Shown here in pieces: positions 9,255 through 16,751 of a stretch of 64,000 nucleotides of DNA. Each line of letters begins with the position of its first letter. Position 1 is the first letter of the stretch. A program made the translations under genes and the position numbers. Source of the stretch: CAVYXA01 sp963846775. GTDB taxonomy: Bacteria > Verrucomicrobiota > Verrucomicrobiia > Chthoniobacterales > UBA10450. The notes beneath the pieces were generated by a model that had not been told where the DNA came from, searched no databases, and saw only the letters and a list, made by a program, of their open reading frames with translations. The stretch is taken from contig CAWJXB010000006.1 in the NCBI GenBank assembly GCA_963846775.1, positions 1,736,001 through 1,800,000 on the forward strand, written 5' to 3'.

Positions 9255-9365
9255 GAATCAACACGAATTGAGAGTTTCAAGCATTTCCCGGGAAGCTTTC
9301 AGCTTCCCCATCGGGAGCTATCTTCCATTCGCGTTGATTGGTGTCCATTAGTCATTAATTCAGCG
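9255..9365. repeat. Intergenic palindrome and dispersed repeat between exbB and exbD
   Basis: GGGAAGCT near 9290 pairs with AGCTTCCC near 9301. The same GGGAAGCT-AGCTTCCC core recurs at 62497-62557. Flanking text (ACGAATCAACACGAATTGAG and CGCGTTGATTGGTGTCCATTAG) resembles a dispersed intergenic repeat rather than a promoter. Confidence 0.5.
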
Positions 9366-9369
9366 CGAC

Positions 9370-9774
9370 ATGAAGCTCATTCGCACAAAAAATTACCACT
9401 TCGGCTGGCTGGTTGTTTGTCCGCTGCTCGACATCGCTTTTTTGATGGTGTTTTTCCTCCTGCTCAGCTCGCATTTTCTTTTGCAGCAGGGCGTTTCGGT
9501 CTCGATGCCGTTATCGCGGTTTGTCCTGGGGCCGCAATTGAACCAGCAAATCATTAGCATCACCGGTGGCGCGTCGCCCGCGATTTATTTTCGTGAACAA
9601 CGAGTCACACTCGAACAACTCGGGCCGATGCTCGACGCGGCCAAACGCGACGGGCAATCGATCATCATTAAGGCGGATCGGCTGACGCCGTACGAATTGG
9701 TGGTCGAAGTTACGAACGCGGCGCTGGAGCACGGGATTACCTCCGTAGCCTTGGCTGGAGTGCCGCCGCAATGA
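9370..9774 (+). CDS. exbD: ExbD/TolR family biopolymer transport protein
   Basis: A 134-residue bitopic protein. A short cytoplasmic N-terminus is followed by one membrane helix, PLLDIAFLMVFFLLLSSHF near 18-37, carrying the conserved Asp (PLLD) that relays protons with ExbB. The periplasmic domain ends with IIIKADRLTPYELVVEVTNAALEHG, matching the ExbD/TolR dimerisation fold. It works with the ExbB just upstream to energise the TonB-like protein that follows. The length is typical of the family and the ATG start is unambiguous. Confidence 0.85.
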   Translation: MKLIRTKNYHFGWLVVCPLLDIAFLMVFFLLLSSHFLLQQGVSVSMPLSRFVLGPQLNQQIISITGGASPAIYFREQRVTLEQLGPMLDAAKRDGQSIIIKADRLTPYELVVEVTNAALEHGITSVALAGVPPQ

Positions 9775-9849
9775 ATGCGTTTGTCGTCGGGATTGTTCGG
9801 TCAGCGCTGAGGAGGCATCATCTTCCGCTACCGTCGGCGGGACAGCTTT

Positions 9850-10647
9850 GTGTTTGCCATGAATGGGATGGCTAATTTCCCGCTTCTTTTTCAATGGGAA
9901 CCGCCACGTGCACGGCGAGGAGCGATCATTCTTTTTTTGATTCTATCGCTGTTGGCGCATGCATTCTGTTTTTACCTGTTTCAGGTTGTTTATCCGCCAA
10001 CGGTCGCGCTTTTGCCGCCGCCGGCGCGGGTTAGTTTGATCGCGGCTCATTCCGCGGAAGGTCAGACCCTGCTGTCCTGGATTGAATCGGAGGACCCGGC
10101 GCTGGCGTTTACGACCGTGCGTCCAACTGAAGGAAAACTTCGCGCATTGCCGAAGATAGCGCACGTCCCTTCGTATCGGACGCATCAGCCGATGCTAAAA
10201 GAAGCGCCGCCACTGGCTGTCGATATCAACCCGCCGAGCACGCGACCACCGGCGCCGATTCCGATCGTGCGTCGGAATGTCGAGCCCTTAACCAATCAAA
10301 AGATCCCGACGACGATTTCGTTTTCGGATGAGCTAAGTTCGTTAGGCGCTGCCATCATGCCGCCGTTCAAGCTCACCGCGAGCAATACGGAAGCGCCGCA
10401 AAACATGCGATTTCGCGTCGCCGTCGCTCCTGGCGGCGAAGTGCATTATTGTTTCCCTCTCACCAGTTCTGGCGACGCGGCCCTGGACGAACAAGCGCGC
10501 CAGGCCATCGCGCTTTGTCGGTTCCCGGGAACAACCAATCATCGACCGCCCACGGCCAACGCGCTGGTTTGGGGAATCGTCACTCTCGATTGGGGCAATG
10601 ATGTTGCGCCACCGTCCGCCCCACCGACATCCGCCCCGATTCGTTAA
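9850..10647 (+). CDS. TonB-like periplasmic energy transducer
   Basis: An inner-membrane anchor (IILFLILSLLAHAFCFYLFQVV, about 26-47) is followed by a proline-rich periplasmic stretch (PPSTRPPAPIPIVRR). The C-terminal domain, AVAPGGEVHYCFPLTSSGDAALDEQARQA then ALVWGIVTLDW, follows the TonB/TolA beta-alpha-beta pattern. With exbB and exbD immediately upstream, it most likely transmits proton-motive force to outer-membrane receptors. The start is uncertain: GTG 9850, ATG 9859 and ATG 9868 are all in frame ahead of the membrane anchor. It lacks the usual YPxxA entry motif, so it is a divergent TonB or a TolA-like partner. Confidence 0.65.
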   Translation: MFAMNGMANFPLLFQWEPPRARRGAIILFLILSLLAHAFCFYLFQVVYPPTVALLPPPARVSLIAAHSAEGQTLLSWIESEDPALAFTTVRPTEGKLRALPKIAHVPSYRTHQPMLKEAPPLAVDINPPSTRPPAPIPIVRRNVEPLTNQKIPTTISFSDELSSLGAAIMPPFKLTASNTEAPQNMRFRVAVAPGGEVHYCFPLTSSGDAALDEQARQAIALCRFPGTTNHRPPTANALVWGIVTLDWGNDVAPPSAPPTSAPIR

Positions 10648-10701
10648 CGACCTGGCCCGCGAGCATCGAGGTTGCGGTTTCGATTTCGCAAGCCGGGAGG
10701 C

Positions 10702-10959
10702 ATGCGCTACTCTTCTCCCGTGATTCAAGTCAGTCTCACCGCGCTAATCACGATTTATTTGCTGCTTTTTCTTGCGGCGGTTTTCCTCCTCTGGATATTG
10801 GGGGAATGGAATCGCCGCCGGCGCGAACGTCGGGCCTTGCGCTATCGACTGCGCTGCGTGATTTGCGCGTTTGAGTTTGAAGATCGGACCGACGCGCTGC
10901 TTCCGCGGTGTCCGCGCTGCGGCAGCCTAAACGAGCGATTCAAACTGGAACGAATTTGA
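10702..10959 (+). CDS. Small membrane protein with cytoplasmic zinc ribbon
   Basis: An 85-residue protein whose ATG at 10702 is preceded by a clear GGGAGG. One membrane helix (LTALITIYLLLFLAAVFLLWIL) is followed by an Arg-rich stretch (NRRRRERRALRYRLR) placing the C-terminus in the cytoplasm. A zinc ribbon follows with CVIC and CPRC knuckles separated by about 15 residues. Its stop is two bases before the guaB3-type gene, suggesting co-transcription. No enzymatic function is predicted; a rubredoxin-like metal-binding or protein-interaction role is possible. Confidence 0.7.
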   Translation: MRYSSPVIQVSLTALITIYLLLFLAAVFLLWILGEWNRRRRERRALRYRLRCVICAFEFEDRTDALLPRCPRCGSLNERFKLERI

Positions 10960-10960
10960 T

Positions 10961-12139
10961 ATGGGAATGTGGATTGGCCGCAACCGCAAGGCGCGCGTGA
11001 CGTATGGCTTCGATGAAATCGCGCTCGTGCCGGGACGTGTCACGATTAACCCGAACGAAGTCGATACCACATTTCGGTTGCCGCGAAAAAATGCGGAGCC
11101 GCTCGTGTTAAAGATTCCGGTGCTGGCCAGCGCGATGGATGGCGTGGTCGATGTTCGGTTCGCGATTGCGATGAGCCAGCTCGGCGGCCTGGCCGTGCTG
11201 AATCTCGAAGGCGTGCAGACCCGCTACAAAAGCCCCAGGGAAGTCCTGCAAAAAGTTGTCGATGCTGATAAGTCGCAGGTCACCGCGTTGCTGCAAAAAA
11301 TTTATCAGGAACCGGTCCAGGAAAATCTGATCGCAGCTCGGATCAAGGAGATCAAGGACAGCGGCGCGTTGGCAGCGGTTAGCTCGATCCCGCAGCGCGC
11401 GGCCGAGTTTGGGAAGATCGCCGAGGAAGCGGGCGCGGATGTTTTCGTCGTGCAAAGCACCGTCTCAACCGTCCGCCACGTTTCGTCGGAGTATCAGTCG
11501 CTCGATCTGGAAAAATTTTGCCACGAAATGCGGATCCCGGTCATCGTCGGCAACACGGTCGGTTACGACGTTACGTTCGAGATCATGGAATGTGGGGTGG
11601 CGGCGGTGTTGATCGGTGTGGGGCCAGGCGCGGCATGCACGTCGCGCGGCGTGCTCGGGCTGGGCGTCCCGCAAGTGACCGCCACAGTCGATTGCGCCGC
11701 GGCGCGCGACGCCTATTTCAAGAAGACCGCGCGATACGTGCCGATTATCACGGATGGCGGGATGAGCAAAGGGGGCGATGTTTGCAAAGCGTTGGCCTGC
11801 GGTTCCGATGCAGTCATGATCGGAAGCGCGTTTGCCCGTGCCGAAGAAGCGCCAGGATGCGGGTATCACTGGGGCATGGCTACGCCGCACGCGAATCTCC
11901 CGCGCGGCACGCGCATTCGAGTTGGCACGACCGGAAGACTGAAACAGATTCTCTTTGGCCCGGCTGAAGTGGACGACGGCAGCCAAAATCTTGTCGGCGC
12001 GATCACCACCTGCATGGGCAATGTCGGCGCGCGCTCGATTGCCGAATTTCAACAAACGGAAATCATCATCGCGCCGTCGATCCGTACCGAAGGCAAGCTG
12101 TTCCAAACCGTGCAAAACGTCGGGATGGGAACAAGCTGA
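10961..12139 (+). CDS. guaB3: GuaB3 family IMP dehydrogenase-related protein
   Basis: A TIM-barrel purine nucleotide oxidoreductase of 392 residues without CBS domains. SAMDGVVDVRFAIAMSQLGGLAVLNLEG marks the barrel entry. The catalytic loop GVGPGAACTSRG places the nucleophile at about Cys226. ITDGGMSKGGD is the phosphate-binding segment and AFARAEEAPG follows. Length and the lack of CBS domains fit the GuaB3 group, known from actinobacteria and cyanobacteria, rather than classical GuaB. At least one cyanobacterial GuaB3 is reported to act as a GMP reductase. Whether this enzyme runs IMP to XMP or GMP to IMP cannot be read from sequence. FabF follows. Confidence 0.85.
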   Translation: MGMWIGRNRKARVTYGFDEIALVPGRVTINPNEVDTTFRLPRKNAEPLVLKIPVLASAMDGVVDVRFAIAMSQLGGLAVLNLEGVQTRYKSPREVLQKVVDADKSQVTALLQKIYQEPVQENLIAARIKEIKDSGALAAVSSIPQRAAEFGKIAEEAGADVFVVQSTVSTVRHVSSEYQSLDLEKFCHEMRIPVIVGNTVGYDVTFEIMECGVAAVLIGVGPGAACTSRGVLGLGVPQVTATVDCAAARDAYFKKTARYVPIITDGGMSKGGDVCKALACGSDAVMIGSAFARAEEAPGCGYHWGMATPHANLPRGTRIRVGTTGRLKQILFGPAEVDDGSQNLVGAITTCMGNVGARSIAEFQQTEIIIAPSIRTEGKLFQTVQNVGMGTS

Positions 12140-12187
12140 GCGGAACTTGTTGGCTAAAGCTGTCAGCTGCCCTTACCGCAATTACGA

Positions 12188-13438
12188 ATGAACTTTGATC
12201 GTCGAGTCGTTATTACCGGCATGGGCGTGATCACGCCGGTCGGGAACGATTTGGAAACCTTCTGGACGAGCCTGAAGAACGGCGTCAGCGGGATTCGCCG
12301 AATCGAAGCGTTCGATACCACCGCTTACGACACCAAGATCGCCGGCGAAGTGCGCGGGTTCGACCCAAAGCCATTCTTTAAGAATCCGAAGGATGTGCGG
12401 CGGAGCGATCGGTTCGGCCAATTCGCCATGGCTGCGGCGAAGATGGCATTGGACGATAGTGGGGTCGATCTGAGCGCGGAACGGCGCGATCGCTTCGGTG
12501 TGATCGTGAGCAGCGGCATCGGCGGATTAAAAACTTTGGAGGAACAACACACGATTTTGTTAACCAAGGGGCCGTCCCGGAGCTCGCCCTTTACCATTCC
12601 AATGTTGATCAGCAACATCGCCGGCGGCTTGATCTCAATGGAGTTCGGTTTGAAAGGTCCGAATCTCTGCATCGTGACCGCGTGTGCGACTTCGGCCAAT
12701 GCCATCGGCGAATCGTGGCGCATGATTAAGTTCGGCGATGCAGACATCTTTCTCGCTGGCGGTTCGGAAGCGGCGATTGTTGAAATTGGCGTGGCCGGAT
12801 TTTCGGCGATGAGAGCGCTGAGCCGGCGAAATGCCGAGCCGGAGCGCGCCTCGCGCCCGTTCGATCGCGACCGGGATGGATTTGTGATGAGCGAAGGCGC
12901 CGGCGTGGTCGTGGTCGAGGAGCTGGAACGTGCCAAAGCGCGCGGCGCGAAGATTTACTGCGAAATCGCCGGTTACGGTTTAAGCGCGGACGCGTATCAC
13001 ATGACCGCGCCCCCGCCGGACGGTGAGGGCGCAGCGCGCGCCATGCAGATGGCGTTGAATCGGGCGCAGATTGCGCCGGAAGAGGTCGATTACATCAACG
13101 CCCACGCTACCTCCACTGACATCGGCGACGTGTGCGAGACGCGTGCCATCAAAACCGTGTTTGGCGAACGCGCGCACAAAGTGGCCATCAGCGCGACCAA
13201 ATCGATGACTGGCCATTTGTTAGGCGGGGCGGGGGCGGTCGAGATGGCCGCGTGCGCCCTGAGCATTCGCGATGGAATCATTCCGCCGACGATCAATCTC
13301 GAACACCCGGATGAAGGGTGCGACCTGGATTACACGCCAAACAAGGCGCGGGAAAAGAAAGTGCGGATCGCGCTCAACAACGCCTTCGGTTTCGGTGGGC
13401 ACAACGCCACCCTCGTGGCGAAAGCCTTCGAAGAATAG
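12188..13438 (+). CDS. fabF: Beta-ketoacyl-ACP synthase II
   Basis: A thiolase-fold condensing enzyme of fatty acid synthesis that joins malonyl-ACP to the growing acyl-ACP. The catalytic Cys-His-His triad is visible: TACATS with Cys166, NAHATSTD with His306 and KSMTGHLLGG with His343 and its preceding Lys. N-terminal RVVITGMGVITPVGND and C-terminal NAFGFGGHNA are typical, and 416 residues is the normal FabF length. No acyl carrier protein or fabD/G gene is adjacent, so it sits outside a fab cluster. The gene is convergent with the mgl-pilB module downstream. Confidence 0.93.
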   Translation: MNFDRRVVITGMGVITPVGNDLETFWTSLKNGVSGIRRIEAFDTTAYDTKIAGEVRGFDPKPFFKNPKDVRRSDRFGQFAMAAAKMALDDSGVDLSAERRDRFGVIVSSGIGGLKTLEEQHTILLTKGPSRSSPFTIPMLISNIAGGLISMEFGLKGPNLCIVTACATSANAIGESWRMIKFGDADIFLAGGSEAAIVEIGVAGFSAMRALSRRNAEPERASRPFDRDRDGFVMSEGAGVVVVEELERAKARGAKIYCEIAGYGLSADAYHMTAPPPDGEGAARAMQMALNRAQIAPEEVDYINAHATSTDIGDVCETRAIKTVFGERAHKVAISATKSMTGHLLGGAGAVEMAACALSIRDGIIPPTINLEHPDEGCDLDYTPNKAREKKVRIALNNAFGFGGHNATLVAKAFEE

Positions 13439-13553
13439 ATTCCTTCACACATTGGCTTGTCGCTTTGAAACCGTACCACTACCGCCTACGAACTTGTTTC
13501 ACCTAACCCGGTTGAAACGATCAGTTTTGACGAGGAAACACTTCAAACAGGTT

Positions 13554-14021
13554 CTAGTGATCGGCAAAGACTGGCCCGGCGGAAATGTCTGCGGCGGTGA
13601 ATTCGAAAACGTGTTCCTTGGCGCGGAGGGTTTTTAGAAGCACCGCCAGATTTTGCGCGGCTTGCGCGGCGTAAAAGCGTACCAGACCGACCGTGGTGCG
13701 CTTGCCGAAGACCGCAATCATGATCGTTTCATCATCGACCGAATTCATAAAAATGTGGCTGCTGTTGCCCTGATGAAAGAGCGCATTGAACTCGACTTCG
13801 CCGATCCGGCGGGCGAGCTCACACGTGGCGGCAAATGAACCGGCGGCAAGCGCGGCCATGATCGTGACATCCACAGCCTCCCGTTCGCCGAACTGTGAGA
13901 TTACGTTGCCGCCGCGATCAATCACAATCGTCAAATCGCCCTCGGCTTTGTGCACGAACTCGGCCAAAATGGCGTCAAGTGCGGCGACGTCTTCGATCGT
14001 CAGGGCGGGAATTCCGTTCAT
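13554..14021 (-). CDS. Roadblock/LC7 domain protein, MglB-like
   Basis: A 155-residue single roadblock/LC7 domain: LDAILAEFVHKAEGDLTIVIDRGGNVISQFG at the N-terminus, then TIMAALAAGSFAATCELARRIG and MIAVFGKRTTVGLVRFYAAQAA. This is the MglB pattern. MglB proteins are dimeric GTPase-activating partners of MglA that set cell polarity for pili and gliding motors. Its start overlaps the MglA-like stop (ATGA), so the two are translationally coupled. It is the last gene of a five-gene minus-strand module with PilB. Confidence 0.85.
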   Translation of the reverse strand: MNGIPALTIEDVAALDAILAEFVHKAEGDLTIVIDRGGNVISQFGEREAVDVTIMAALAAGSFAATCELARRIGEVEFNALFHQGNSSHIFMNSVDDETIMIAVFGKRTTVGLVRFYAAQAAQNLAVLLKTLRAKEHVFEFTAADISAGPVFADH

Positions 14022-14689
14022 GGGGAAGCTTCCTTCTCTTCCGCAGCGCCATGCTGCACTGGGATCGCCACCGGCGGCGGCGGAGTGTGCGGCAGATCAC
14101 TTTGTTTGCTAAATTTATGAAGCAAAATCTGCGAAACCGCATTGAGGGCGGAGAATACGTTTTGTCCGGTACTGGAAATGGCCTCGAAACTTTGTAATCG
14201 CTTCTTCCGGTTGTTCAGAGTGTATTCGAGATAATTGATCGGTGCGACATTCGGCAGATCCCGCTTGTTATACTGAAGCACGAGCGGTATGTCGTCGATG
14301 TTGGCGTTTTGGAGGGCGAGATTCTCGCTCAGATTCTTGAAGCTTTCCACGTTCTCCTCCATTTTCTCCCATTGGGAATCGGCCACAAAAACGAGACCAT
14401 CGGTGCTGCGCAACACGAGCTGGCGGGTAGCGTTGTAAATCACCTGACCCGGCACGGTATAGAGCTGGAACTTCGTCACGAAGCCTTTGATCACGACCGC
14501 ATTCAGCGGTAAAAAATCGAAGAACAAGGTACGGTCGGCAGCCGTGGCCAACGAAACCAGTTCGCCACGATTTTTCGGACTGATCCGCTGATGGATGTAA
14601 GCCAGGCTCGTCGTCTTCCCGCACAGCGCGGGCCCGTAGTAAACGATCTTGAATTGGATTTCGCGGCTGGCGTAATTAACGATCGACAT
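14018..14689 (-). CDS. mglA: MglA-like small GTPase
   Basis: A 223-residue Ras-like GTPase. The P-loop is YYGPALCGKTTSL near 15-27, the ERTLFFDFLP-type segment is ADRTLFFDFLPL, switch II is YTVPGQVIYNATRQLVL, FVADSQ follows and NKRD gives guanine specificity. These are hallmark MglA sequences, with the family's LYTVPGQ in place of the usual Ras DTAGQ. MglA-GTP recruits pilus ATPases to a cell pole. I chose ATG 14689 because it matches the MglA N-terminus and overlaps the end of the upstream gene; a start at 14746 would add 19 unlikely residues. The C-terminal PPPPVAIPVQ tail beyond the GTPase fold is unusual. Confidence 0.9.
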   Translation of the reverse strand: MSIVNYASREIQFKIVYYGPALCGKTTSLAYIHQRISPKNRGELVSLATAADRTLFFDFLPLNAVVIKGFVTKFQLYTVPGQVIYNATRQLVLRSTDGLVFVADSQWEKMEENVESFKNLSENLALQNANIDDIPLVLQYNKRDLPNVAPINYLEYTLNNRKKRLQSFEAISSTGQNVFSALNAVSQILLHKFSKQSDLPHTPPPPVAIPVQHGAAEEKEASP

Positions 14690-16751
14690 GCGAGGGTTCC
14701 GGATAGGCTTGTGAGACTTGCTGGAGAAGCTGCGCCAGTTGCTCACGCGTTTCGGTGCTGAGGTCCTGGCCGTTTTTGTGCCAGGCAGTCAGGCAAAGTT
14801 TGTCTTGCTTGAAAAAGGTCAGGCTCGAATCACCACAATGCAGCGACATTGCCACGAGCCCGCCAAGTCTTGTGTCTTCGAGGTGATTGTCGATCTTGTC
14901 GATCAGCGCTGGCGCGATGGAACAGATCCCTTCGGCCTGCAAATCGCCCGGGATGTTACCCGCCAGGCTGAGGCCGTCCGTGAACGAGACGGTGCAACCG
15001 GCCACGCCAGTGAGACCACTGGCGCGAGCAATTGCGCGTTTGGCGTCGATCGCTTCCGCCTTGGCCGAGGCTCCGGCAGACGGTTCGATCTTTTCTTCAG
15101 TTGGACGTTGGGCAGCCCGCCCCGTTTCTTTTTTTACGGGGTTGGGTGTCGGGCGTTGGGCGTTTTCTTTGCCACTCTGAAAACGTTTCGCGTCCTCCTC
15201 CGCTTTGAGCGAAAATGGCGTCTCGAATTTCTCGGTCACCGCTTCCTGTTCCTGGTCCGCGCGCACGCGCAGCGCCGTGACTGGAAACTGCTTCACGATT
15301 TCTGGCAACGGGAGCGTCACCGCTGTCTCGTTAGGATCAACCAGGAAGAGCGGCCGATACGCTTCGGGCACGGCCCGTTCGAAAATGCGCGCCGGGATAC
15401 TAACGCGACCAGACGCCAACTGTGGCTCTATCATCGACGACGGAAATTCCACGCGCGCGTCTTCCGGAACGCTCATCGGGCTGCCGTTCAATTGAAATGG
15501 CGGCAACTCGCTCAGGACCGCCTGGAGCGACAAGATAATGTTGCGCTCGCCCTTTCCGCCTGGTGTCGGCGCGACCGGCTGCCTCGGGGACGGCTCAGAT
15601 TTTGCGGCAGGCTCGATCCCCGGCACGAGGGTAAACTTGGGGCGAATATCGTTGCTCGGCGCTTTAACCGCGAACGGAACCGGCGGAAGCGGCGGTTGAT
15701 CGAGAGCGACTGTCTCGTTAGGCTTCTGCGCCGGGGCCGCGACGGCCGATTCAGGTTCAGACGCCGAAATTGGAACGGGCGGCCCGCTTGAGGCTGGAAC
15801 TCTCTCAGCGGCGGGCGCGCCCGTCCCGTTCGGTGGAAGATGGAACGGAATCTCTCTGGCGGCCGGTGTGGCAATACCATCATCGGCGCGTGGGGTTTGC
15901 AGGGTCGCTGGAGGAGAAGCAGCGGGAGCTGAAGTAAGCGCTCCCAAATCCCGCAGCGAAATCTTTGGCCGGCGGGACCGTGTCGGAGTTTCCTCGGAAA
16001 CCTTTTGCTTTGGTTTCGCTAATTGCAGAACGGCGGGTTCAGGCTCGGCTTCGGCGATTGTTTTCGCAATCGCGGGCTCCACTTTCATCGGCGGCTGCGT
16101 CGATGTTTGCAACGGCTCGATCTCGGTGCCAAAGCGCTCCGTGTCCTCGATCGTGACCTGCAAGATCGGCGTGTCGAGCTGGGGCAAATTTTCATCGCGT
16201 TCTTGATCGTTGCGCACGTGAAAATTGTGGAATTGCTCGAGCACTTTCGCATAGGGAAGCGGGACCGGAGTGGCGTCTCCTGGCGCGACGACGTTGACAA
16301 AAATTTCCGGCGCCTGTTCATAGATGCTCGCCAGTGGCACACTCGGCTTGCCCTTAGCCATGCCCTTTTCGATCTCCGATGCCATGAGAACAATGGTGCG
16401 CGCGGCATCAATTTCCTTGGTTGGTTTAATGGCGGTGTTCGGCAACTGATCCAGAATGTCAGACACTTGGAGAGAAATGGTGCGTCGGATTTCCGCTTCG
16501 GGAGTGCGTTCATTCAGGGGCCGAGCCGTCAAGGGGTCGAGTGCACGAGCGGAGTTCTTCGCCCCCAGAAACGGATCGGACCCGCTCCCTGGGCGGTTCG
16601 CGCTCGGCATCACCGTCTTACTCAAACGCTGATCCTTTGACTTCACTGCCCGCACCATCGGTGGTGCCGCCGGCTTGCTTTTCCCGAATGGAAAAAAACG
16701 CGCCTTCGCTTTAATGACAAGATCGACAAACGGCAGGTTCATAACGCTCAC
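14676..16751 (-). CDS. Pro/Ala-rich adaptor with duplicated module and C-terminal roadblock domain
   Basis: A 691-residue protein with three ordered parts. Residues about 90-205 and 400-525 are two copies of one module: SLQVSDILDQLP / VPLASIYEQAPEIF / VPLPYAKVLEQFHNFHVR in the first, and LSLQAVLSELPPF / VSIPARIFERAVPE / TLPLPEIVKQFPVTALRVR in the second. Disordered Pro/Ala/Glu linkers separate them. Residues about 580-680 (GCTVSFTDGLSLAGNIPGDL, LEDTRLGGLVAMSLHCG) form a second roadblock/LC7-like domain. It lies between pilB (ATGA overlap) and mglA, so it probably links the ATPase to the GTPase switch. I know of no characterised homologue. One linker holds translated intergenic repeat sequence. 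Confidence 0.75.
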   Translation of the reverse strand: MSVMNLPFVDLVIKAKARFFPFGKSKPAAPPMVRAVKSKDQRLSKTVMPSANRPGSGSDPFLGAKNSARALDPLTARPLNERTPEAEIRRTISLQVSDILDQLPNTAIKPTKEIDAARTIVLMASEIEKGMAKGKPSVPLASIYEQAPEIFVNVVAPGDATPVPLPYAKVLEQFHNFHVRNDQERDENLPQLDTPILQVTIEDTERFGTEIEPLQTSTQPPMKVEPAIAKTIAEAEPEPAVLQLAKPKQKVSEETPTRSRRPKISLRDLGALTSAPAASPPATLQTPRADDGIATPAAREIPFHLPPNGTGAPAAERVPASSGPPVPISASEPESAVAAPAQKPNETVALDQPPLPPVPFAVKAPSNDIRPKFTLVPGIEPAAKSEPSPRQPVAPTPGGKGERNIILSLQAVLSELPPFQLNGSPMSVPEDARVEFPSSMIEPQLASGRVSIPARIFERAVPEAYRPLFLVDPNETAVTLPLPEIVKQFPVTALRVRADQEQEAVTEKFETPFSLKAEEDAKRFQSGKENAQRPTPNPVKKETGRAAQRPTEEKIEPSAGASAKAEAIDAKRAIARASGLTGVAGCTVSFTDGLSLAGNIPGDLQAEGICSIAPALIDKIDNHLEDTRLGGLVAMSLHCGDSSLTFFKQDKLCLTAWHKNGQDLSTETREQLAQLLQQVSQAYPEPSHVDR

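Noticed and set aside
9771..9875. Short frame starting with an ATGA overlap at the exbD stop (about 34 codons)
   Set aside because: Ends inside the start of the TonB-like gene and shows no protein-like features or conserved motif.
14718..15791. Plus-strand frame of 357 codons
   Set aside because: Antisense to the Pro/Ala-rich adaptor gene; GC-rich low-complexity DNA keeps the opposite frame open by chance.
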